A stretch of 32,308 nt of DNA from contig JAHAWW010000142.1 in NCBI GenBank assembly GCA_018383375.1, forward strand, positions 1 through 32,308, read 5' to 3'. Position numbers and translations under genes: made by a program. This DNA is from Prevotellamassilia sp. (GTDB taxonomy: Bacteria; Bacteroidota; Bacteroidia; Bacteroidales; Bacteroidaceae). Of the stretch, positions 26,631-32,308 are shown piece after piece. Position 1 is the stretch's first letter. The number at the start of each line of letters is the position of its first letter. The notes below the pieces were generated by a model. That model saw nothing but the letters and a program-made list of their open reading frames with translations. It did not search any database and was not told where the DNA came from.

Positions 26631-28292
26631 ATGCTCAAAAATCTGCAAATCGCCCACTACGCGCTCATCGACACACTCGACGTCGACTTTAACACAGGTT
26701 TCTCGGTAATCACCGGAGAAACCGGAGCCGGCAAAAGCATCATTCTCGGTGCCCTCGGCCTGCTTATGGGAAACCGAGCCGATGCCAAAGCCATTAAAGC
26801 AGGCGAAAAAAAATGTAGCGTCGAAGCCGTCTTTGATATTGAAAATCTACATCTTGAGGCTTTCTTCAAAGAGAATGACTTGGACTACGACCCTCAAGAC
26901 TGTATCGTGCGACGCGAAGTATCGGCCAACGGCAAAAGCCGGGCATTCATCAACGACCAGCCCGTATCGCTCGCCACGCTCAAAGCCTTCAGCACCAAAG
27001 CCATTGACATCCACTCACAGCACCAGAATTTGCTGATGGGACGCGAACATTTCCTGCTCGACGTGATTGACGGCGTGGCCAAAAACCAAAAGACGAAAAA
27101 CGCCTACTCCACCGCCTACGGCGAATGGAAAGAGGCTGTCAAGGCGCTCGAAGCATTAAAAAACAAACAAGACGGCGAGCAGAAAGATTTTCTTGCCTTC
27201 AAACTGGCCGAACTCGAAGAGGCTAATCTCGAAGAAGGCGAAGAGGAAACTCTCGAAGCCGAAAGCCGACTGCTCGAACATGCCGAAGAAATCAAGGCTG
27301 CCCTCTATGAGGCTGCCTCACTCATCCAAACGGCAGACCGTAGCGTCACAGACCAACTGCGACAAAGCGGAAACGCGCTCGCTGCCGTAGCGCAGTCTTA
27401 TGAAAAAGCCGACGAACTCGTCGAACGTATCGAGTCGGCCCGAATTGACTTGGCCGACGTGGCCGATGAGTTGCAAAAAGACCTGAGCCGCATCGACTTC
27501 GACCCCACACGACTCGACTTCGTCACCAGTCGCCTCAACACCCTATATTCTTTAGAGAAGAAACACCACACCGCCTCGGTGGCCGAACTCATCGCCTTGC
27601 GCGACAACCTGCGCGACGAACTCCACACGCTCGACAACTTCGAGGCCGTACTGGAAGAAAAGACAGCCCAAGTGGAAGCCTTGAGGTCTAAACTTCAAAA
27701 GGCTTGTGCCGCACTGACCACCACACGCGTCAAAGCCGCCGGCAAACTGACCGAAGCCTTAGCAACGACACTCCGACAACTCGGCATGCCCAACGTCAGC
27801 CTCGACTTGCCACTCACGGCCAAAGCCTCTCCCGACGCTTCAGGTGGCGACGCCGCACAATTACGTTTCAGTGCCAACAAAAATGTCGCTTTGCAGGATG
27901 TCTCCGAAATTGCCTCGGGTGGCGAGATTGCCCGACTGATGCTCGCTCTCAAGGCATTCGTGGCACAAGACGGCCATCTGCCCACACTCATCTTCGACGA
28001 AATAGACACCGGCGTATCTGGTGCAATGGCCGAAAAAATGGCTTGCGTGATGCAAGAGATGGGACACCACAGCCAAGTGATTTGCATCACCCACCTGCCC
28101 CAAATTGCCGCGCGCGGACAAGCACACTACCGCGTCTATAAAGCCGAAAGCGAAGAAGGCACAACGAGCCACCTCATCTCACTCACCGACCAACAACGCG
28201 TCGAAGAGATTGCCCACATGCTCAGCGGCACCGACGTGACACAGGCCGCCATAGACAACGCCAAGTCGCTGCTCCAAACTGCTACGTCATAA
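26631..28292 (+). CDS. recN: DNA repair protein RecN
   Basis: A 553-residue SMC-like ATPase that acts early in repair of DNA double-strand breaks. The head is split: the N-terminal piece has Walker A GETGAGKS (29-36), and the C-terminal piece has the signature EIASGGEIARLMLALKAF and Walker B PTLIFDEIDTGVSG. Between them lie long charged coiled coils (for example FLAFKLAELEEANLEEGEEE and LDNFEAVLEEKTAQVEALRS). Length matches RecN. ATG 26631 begins MLKNLQIAHYALID, the family start. It lies 43 bases after the DUF4835 gene. In other bacteria the gene is part of the DNA damage response; I saw no LexA-type site here. Confidence 0.95.
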   Translation: MLKNLQIAHYALIDTLDVDFNTGFSVITGETGAGKSIILGALGLLMGNRADAKAIKAGEKKCSVEAVFDIENLHLEAFFKENDLDYDPQDCIVRREVSANGKSRAFINDQPVSLATLKAFSTKAIDIHSQHQNLLMGREHFLLDVIDGVAKNQKTKNAYSTAYGEWKEAVKALEALKNKQDGEQKDFLAFKLAELEEANLEEGEEETLEAESRLLEHAEEIKAALYEAASLIQTADRSVTDQLRQSGNALAAVAQSYEKADELVERIESARIDLADVADELQKDLSRIDFDPTRLDFVTSRLNTLYSLEKKHHTASVAELIALRDNLRDELHTLDNFEAVLEEKTAQVEALRSKLQKACAALTTTRVKAAGKLTEALATTLRQLGMPNVSLDLPLTAKASPDASGGDAAQLRFSANKNVALQDVSEIASGGEIARLMLALKAFVAQDGHLPTLIFDEIDTGVSGAMAEKMACVMQEMGHHSQVICITHLPQIAARGQAHYRVYKAESEEGTTSHLISLTDQQRVEEIAHMLSGTDVTQAAIDNAKSLLQTATS

Positions 28293-28329
28293 CCCCACAA
28301 TCGTTTCATCCACTCCTTATATATTATAT

Positions 28330-30009
28330 ATGTATTCCACAAAACGCTTCATCACTTTGACCATTGGCTTTATGGCTGTCACCATCGTGGCCAATGCACA
28401 AGTCACCATCAAAGACGCTTGGAAGGCCATCGTCAAGGTGGTCACCTACGACGACGCCCATCAGCCGCTCCATGAGGGCACCGGGAGTTTCATCGACGAT
28501 AAAGGCACCTGCGTGGCGCCTTGGTCCGTGCTTAAAGGGGCCTCAAGTGCCATCGTCACCGACAGCAAGGGAAAAAACTGGGAGGTGCAACGCATCGCAG
28601 GCGGCAATAGCAATTACGACTTGGTGAAATTCACCACCAACGCCAATAAGGTGCCGGGCTATATGACTACGGCCCAGGAGGCCACTCTGCCGGGCCAGAC
28701 ACTCCAACTCCGTCACTACACCACCAACAAAAAAGCCACCGAGCTCGATGTGGTGGTCACCAAAACCGATGAGTATGAGAGCTATCTCTATTTGCATTTA
28801 GCCATAGCCAACGACTCCGCCCGCGTCGGGTTGCCCCTGATTAACCAAGAGGGCGCACTGGCCGGCTTCACACAAAGAGGTTATGGACCAAAAGACACCA
28901 CTATCTGCGCAATCGACGCACGCTTCATCGACAAACTCACCCTCTCGCCGCTCGGCGCCCTCACCAGCGACATGAGTGACATCCATATCGCCAAAGCCAT
29001 TCCGGAGAACGAAAGCGATGCGCTCAACTATCTCAATATGATTGCCACGGCCGACAGTGCCACCGTCATCACGGCCGCGAACGATTTCATTGCGGCTCAT
29101 CCCGACAACGCCGAGGGCTACGTCATCAGAGCGCGTAAACTGTCAGACTTGAAGCATTTTGCCGAAGCCGACAAAGACTTTGCCACCGCTTTGGCCAAAG
29201 CCGCCGATGGTGTCTCTACGATGACGCTCGACGAGGTGCATAACGCGCTGAGCTCTGCGATTTTCCAGAAATCTGTCTATGCGGCCTATGTGCCCTACGA
29301 GCCCTGGACGCTCGACCGCGCCGCCGACGAGGCCGCCGCAGCCTATGCCATCAAGGCCGCACCGTTTTATATGTTACAGATAGGGCGATGCCGTTTTGCC
29401 AACAAGCAATACGACGAAGCCTATAAGGCTTTTATGCAAATCACCAAGCCGGTTGCCGACACCGCCGGCGTCGGCGACTGGTCTGACATTGCCCGCGCCG
29501 AATGTTGGTTTTATGCCGCACGCGCTCTGGAACAGGGAGGTGGCGACAGTCTGCAAGTCATTGCCCACATAGACAGTTGCCTCGAAGTCTGCCCCAAACC
29601 GCTCAATGCCTCCACGGCTCAGTATGTGCTCGAACGTGCGCAGCGCTTGCAAGCCGCCGGGCTTTATCGCCAGTCGGCCCTTGACTATATTCAGTATGAA
29701 GCGCTTGTGGGCACGCGCAATCTGCAGCCACAATTCTTCTACATTAGAGAGCAAGTGGAACTTGAGGCCAAAATGTATCAGCAAGCCCTCGACGACATCC
29801 GCACAGCCATTGCCCGTGCACCCAAAGTGTCGCTCTTCCGTGTAGAAGAGGCTTATGTATTGTTGCGCACCAGTCAGAACGAGGAGTGCGTCAAGGCCTG
29901 CGAAGCACTTCTGAGAGAAGACGACCAGAACATGGCAGCCTATCGCTTGATGGGCCTTGCCTACATCAATATGAATCAGAAAGCCAAGGGCGCAGCCTAT
30001 CTCAAATAA
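28330..30009 (+). CDS. Exported protein with inactive trypsin-like domain and TPR repeats
   Basis: A 559-residue protein with a signal peptide (ITLTIGFMAVTIVANAQ). Residues 26-230 follow a trypsin/DegP fold: GTGSFIDDKGTCVAPWSVLKGA, YDLVKF (D97), LPLINQEGALAGF. Of the catalytic triad only the aspartate remains: the histidine position reads PWSVLKG (S66) and the GNSGGPL serine position reads RVGLPL (V166). Residues about 235-559 are helical pairs of TPR type (AHPDNAEGYVIRARKLSDLKHFAEADKDF, IRTAIARAPKVSLFRVEEAY and others). The stop TAA (30007-30009) is followed in frame by 17 more codons (AEELGDATAAAYLERYQ) and a second TAA (30061-30063), which look like the original end of the last TPR helix. 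Probably a periplasmic scaffold. Confidence 0.8.
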   Translation: MYSTKRFITLTIGFMAVTIVANAQVTIKDAWKAIVKVVTYDDAHQPLHEGTGSFIDDKGTCVAPWSVLKGASSAIVTDSKGKNWEVQRIAGGNSNYDLVKFTTNANKVPGYMTTAQEATLPGQTLQLRHYTTNKKATELDVVVTKTDEYESYLYLHLAIANDSARVGLPLINQEGALAGFTQRGYGPKDTTICAIDARFIDKLTLSPLGALTSDMSDIHIAKAIPENESDALNYLNMIATADSATVITAANDFIAAHPDNAEGYVIRARKLSDLKHFAEADKDFATALAKAADGVSTMTLDEVHNALSSAIFQKSVYAAYVPYEPWTLDRAADEAAAAYAIKAAPFYMLQIGRCRFANKQYDEAYKAFMQITKPVADTAGVGDWSDIARAECWFYAARALEQGGGDSLQVIAHIDSCLEVCPKPLNASTAQYVLERAQRLQAAGLYRQSALDYIQYEALVGTRNLQPQFFYIREQVELEAKMYQQALDDIRTAIARAPKVSLFRVEEAYVLLRTSQNEECVKACEALLREDDQNMAAYRLMGLAYINMNQKAKGAAYLK

Positions 30010-30078
30010 GCCGAAGAACTGGGTGATGCGACGGCTGCGGCTTATCTTGAGCGCTATCAATAAATCCATTTTCTCCAG

Positions 30079-31125
30079 ATGACGGACATCATCAAACTGG
30101 CCCGACCCTTCGTGGCGAGACAGCTGAAACACGACGAGGCACAGAGTGAAGCCAACCCCAAATCGCAAGACTGCATTTGTCTGGACGGTGGCGTCAATCC
30201 GTTCAACTCGCCATATAACGTCTTGCCCACGGCGGCCGCTATTGCCGAGACTGAGGCTCAAGCCGCCAAGGCTTTGGGCATCAATCCCGACTATCTCTGC
30301 CTGACCTGTGGCGGTGAAGCAGGATTTGACCTGCTTTTGCGTACCTTCTGCACCCCTTCGCGCGACAACATCATCGTGGCGGCCCAGTCGGCCGAACGCT
30401 ATCGTCACTGCGCAGACATCAACGACGTGGAGGTGCGAGAGGTCTCGTTCGGAGAAGATTTGAAGCCGCACTTTCACGACTTCAACCGGTGTATTGGGCC
30501 ACGCACCAAACTCATCGTCGCAGGTGCTCCAGCCTTCCCTGTCGGCACAATGCCGTCGGTCGACTTCATCCGCCAGACGGCTGAAACCTTTGAGGGCCTC
30601 ACCGTATTGGACACCACTTTCGCCTCACTTAAAGATCAAACCGAACTCACCCGGCTCATCTCGTCGCTGCCTCGCTTGGTGGTGATGGGGAGTTTTGCCA
30701 GCAATCTGGCCTCGGCTGGTTTGCAACTTCACTATCTCATCGGCCGTCGCGAGGTGGTGGACTGCCTGCGCGTGGTGACGCCGACCCACCATTTGCCTAA
30801 GCCCGTAATGGACGAGGCCAAGCGCATCTTGACCACTCACCGTTTCGACGCCGACAAGTGGCAAACGTGGATTTCCGGAGAAAAGCTCAAAGTGATGTCG
30901 GCCATAGCCAACCTGCCTTATTGCAAGACTGTGGTGCCCTCGAGTGCCAATTTTTTCATGGTGCGCTTAAACAACGTTGACGCTCTCCTTGAATTTCTTC
31001 AAGCCGAAGGCATCATCGTGAAAGACTGCCGCCACTTGCCCCTCTGCAGCGACTGCATCGCCTTGACAATTGGCCGCAAAGAAGATAACAACCTCTTGCT
31101 GAGCGCTTTACGCCGCTTTGCTTAA
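30079..31125 (+). CDS. HisC-like fold-type I aminotransferase homologue lacking the PLP lysine
   Basis: A 348-residue protein with the length and segment order of histidinol-phosphate aminotransferase: LDGGVNPFNSP (for L..NENP), LTCGGEAGFDLLLRTF (for GNGSDE...LLLRAF), LIVAGAPAFPVGTMP (for CSPNNPTG), VLDTTF (for VVDEAY), VVMGSFASNLASAGLQLHYL (for TFSKAWGLAGIRLGY), and a C-terminal ALTIGRKEDNNLLLSALRR. The lysine that binds pyridoxal phosphate in SKA is serine 208, the asparagine of NNPTG is missing, and the C-terminal arginine is alanine. It is therefore unlikely to be an aminotransferase, though it appears to be a complete, maintained gene. True role unknown. ATG 30079. Confidence 0.75.
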   Translation: MTDIIKLARPFVARQLKHDEAQSEANPKSQDCICLDGGVNPFNSPYNVLPTAAAIAETEAQAAKALGINPDYLCLTCGGEAGFDLLLRTFCTPSRDNIIVAAQSAERYRHCADINDVEVREVSFGEDLKPHFHDFNRCIGPRTKLIVAGAPAFPVGTMPSVDFIRQTAETFEGLTVLDTTFASLKDQTELTRLISSLPRLVVMGSFASNLASAGLQLHYLIGRREVVDCLRVVTPTHHLPKPVMDEAKRILTTHRFDADKWQTWISGEKLKVMSAIANLPYCKTVVPSSANFFMVRLNNVDALLEFLQAEGIIVKDCRHLPLCSDCIALTIGRKEDNNLLLSALRRFA

Positions 31126-31145
31126 ACCTTCGGCATAAACAAAAA

Positions 31146-31727
31146 ATGCACCCATCTATGCCACGTCACCTTTTATCGTTGGGCCGTCTGCTGGCTGTGC
31201 TCTGCGTCTTGCTGGTCTTACCGACAAGTTGCGAGAAGACTTTGTTGCTTGATGACGAGAGCAATGAAGAAGGCACCCAAAACGGTGACAGCGAAACTCC
31301 GGAAGAGGGGGGCGACACACTGACGGTTGCTGAGTTCCTTCAAGTTGAGCCAGGCAACGTGGTGACAGTCAAAGGCTATATTGTGGGTTATCTGGCCTCA
31401 ACCAGCTTTAGCGGGGCGGTTTTTGGCCTACCGACCGAAACGGCCAACACCAATTTCATCATGGCCGACCGTGCCGATGAGACCAACCCTGACCACTGCA
31501 TTGCCGTGAAACTCAATGCAGGTGAAGAGCGCGAGGCCCTCAATCTGCTCGACAATCCGGAATACCTTCATCAATATGTGGCTGTAAAGGGCTTGAGTGC
31601 GACCTATTTCCGGCGTAACGGCATCACGGAAATCTTAGCGGTGGAAAGCATTGACGCGCCACAAAGTGCAGCCGTCCCCACCCCTACGCTTCAACACGAA
31701 CCTTGCCTGATTGTTGACGGCAGATAA
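31146..31727 (+). CDS. DUF6359-type lipoprotein
   Basis: A 193-residue protein with a lipoprotein signal (LLAVLCVLLVLPTSC, lipidated C29), followed by an acidic linker (DDESNEEGTQNGDSETPEEG) that favours export to the outer membrane or cell surface in Bacteroidetes. The folded part (about 55-180) has LTVAEFLQVEPGNVVTVKGYIVGYL, NTNFIMADRADETNPDHCIAVKL and VAVKGLSATYFRRNGI, an OB-fold-like pattern I associate with DUF6359. No enzymatic motif is present. It follows the HisC-like gene by 20 bases and ends before a strong hairpin. Confidence 0.8.
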   Translation: MHPSMPRHLLSLGRLLAVLCVLLVLPTSCEKTLLLDDESNEEGTQNGDSETPEEGGDTLTVAEFLQVEPGNVVTVKGYIVGYLASTSFSGAVFGLPTETANTNFIMADRADETNPDHCIAVKLNAGEEREALNLLDNPEYLHQYVAVKGLSATYFRRNGITEILAVESIDAPQSAAVPTPTLQHEPCLIVDGR

Positions 31728-31740
31728 ATAAACGGAAACT

Positions 31741-31782
31741 AACACCGGTCATTAGGATGTCTTTTGCCTAATGACCGGTGTT
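31741..31782. terminator. Perfect 16-bp hairpin after the lipoprotein gene
   Basis: AACACCGGTCATTAGG pairs with CCTAATGACCGGTGTT around a 10-base loop, 13 bases after the stop. There is no clean T run on the plus strand, but the stem is strong enough to stop polymerase or protect the 3' end. Confidence 0.65.
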
Positions 31783-31871
31783 GTATGGTCAAGCTCTGAG
31801 TGCATAAGGTTGTATGTCGTCAAACGCCGCCCACTCCCAAAACGGCCCTTCTCTCTTCCCCCGAATTTTTA

Positions 31872-31962
31872 CCTTTTTCCCAATCACCCAATCACAGGCC
31901 TGCAACGCACTGACTTTAAGGCGTTTGCTGTGACTGAACACTTCAGTCACAGCAATCACGCC
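31872..31962 (+). repeat. Dispersed bipartite intergenic repeat, copy 2
   Basis: 31872-31898 is identical to 6505-6531. The second block holds a perfect 12-bp inverted repeat, GCTGTGACTGAA-CAC-TTCAGTCACAGC (31927-31953), followed by AATCACG. As in copy 1 it lies in the same non-coding gap as a strong hairpin, here on the other side of it. The rest of 31728-32019 shows nothing else. Confidence 0.75.
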
Positions 31963-32019
31963 CCAGACGGGGGCTACCAACAAAAAATCGCCCGGCAATG
32001 TGTTTGCCGAGCGGTGAAG

Positions 32020-32091
32020 TAGCGCCTACGGGAATCGAACCCGTATACCATGCGTGAGAGGCATGTATCCTAACCATTAGATGAAAGCGCC
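32020..32091 (-). tRNA. tRNA-Glu (anticodon CTC)
   Basis: On the minus strand the acceptor is GGCGCTT paired with AGGCGCT, discriminator A. The D-arm is ATCTAATGGTTAGGAT. The anticodon stem is CATGC/GCATG with loop CTCTCAC, so the anticodon is CTC. The T-arm is ACGGG-TTCGATT-CCCGT. No CCA is encoded. 72 nt, second gene of a two-tRNA transcript. Confidence 0.92.
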
Positions 32092-32099
32092 ATAATGTG

Positions 32100-32187
32100 C
32101 GGAAGCTGGGGGATTCGAACCCCCGGTACGGTAAACCCGTACGTCAGTTTAGCAAACTGGTGGTTTCAGCCACTCACCCAAACTTCC
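32100..32187 (-). tRNA. tRNA-Ser (anticodon GCT)
   Basis: On the minus strand the acceptor is GGAAGTT paired with AGCTTCC, with the discriminator G73 typical of serine. The anticodon loop TTGCTAA gives GCT. The long variable arm (CGTACGGGTTTACCGTAC) is diagnostic of serine among the class II tRNAs with this anticodon. The T-arm is GGGGG-TTCGAAT-CCCCC. 88 nt, no encoded CCA. Confidence 0.92.
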
Positions 32188-32222
32188 TTGCAATGTTCAA
32201 GGCCTTTGCCTTATTGCGTGTG

Positions 32223-32253
32223 CAAAGTTAGTATTTTTTTCTAAGACTCCAAA
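32223..32253 (-). promoter_or_regulatory. Promoter of the tRNA-Ser/tRNA-Glu transcript
   Basis: On the minus strand TTTG (32253-32250), a 19-base spacer, then TAACTTTG (32230-32223): a full match to the Bacteroidetes vegetative promoter, about 36 bases before the tRNA-Ser 5' end. The remainder to 32308 shows nothing recognisable. Confidence 0.8.
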
Positions 32254-32308
32254 TATTTGCCGCGATTTTTCTTTTTCTGCCCGGCTTATTTTGGTGAATT
32301 GCAGAGTC

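Overview
The window looks like chromosomal DNA of a member of the Bacteroidales, most likely Prevotellaceae. Reasons: families largely confined to Bacteroidetes (DUF4831, DUF4835/PorD-like, a DUF6359-type lipoprotein, secreted proteins with a GGWETLCLPF-type motif), promoters of the TTTG-N19-21-TAnnTTTG kind, no purine-rich ribosome binding sites, and gene neighbourhoods known from Bacteroides and Prevotella. Base composition and codon use look even throughout. I see no phage, insertion sequence, CRISPR array or rRNA.

Layout. 1-6474 (+): tail of a secreted esterase-like alpha/beta hydrolase, rfbA, a large secreted protein of unknown function, a small HAD-like phosphatase, the fused NAD(P)HX repair enzyme, and a DUF4831 protein. 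6475-7279: non-coding stretch with a dispersed repeat, a two-way terminator, a decayed gene tail, two operator-like direct repeats, and a tandem 22-bp array. 7280-13009: chaperone block, with htpG (-) divergent from an ABC-F ATPase (+), then grpE-dnaJ (+). 13295-14635: folC (+). 15108-17597: a flippase-like membrane protein and pepD (both -). 17787-20189: ksgA and a CstA-type transporter (+). 20439-24436: dnaA, dnaN and a DnaQ-like exonuclease. 24474-28292: coaBC, a DUF4835 protein and recN, tightly packed. 28330-31727: a degenerate trypsin-fold/TPR protein, a HisC-like protein without the PLP lysine, and a lipoprotein. 32020-32187: tRNA-Glu and tRNA-Ser (-).

Most striking points. (1) htpG and grpE-dnaJ each have a full sigma-54 consensus promoter (TTGGCACG-N4-TTGCA), and the sequence just downstream of the two is nearly identical, suggesting a sigma-54-driven chaperone regulon. 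(2) A composite non-coding module follows three genes (htpG, folC, dnaA), each time in the orientation of that gene. It holds a 13-bp T-rich box, a promoter-like TAnnTTTG box (lost in one copy), an intrinsic terminator, and a GGCYTTAT / CTGTCCTTAT pair 18-19 bp apart. Its geometry is conserved although its sequence has diverged, and two copies could make an RNA of about 38 nt. (3) A second dispersed bipartite repeat shares a 27-bp identical core at both ends of the window. (4) Several proteins keep a fold but have lost catalytic residues: the HisC-like protein, the trypsin-like domain, and the second ATPase site of the ABC-F protein. (5) An in-frame TAA cuts 17 codons off the end of the TPR protein.

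Functions come from motif recognition and memory of families. No database search or folding program was run.
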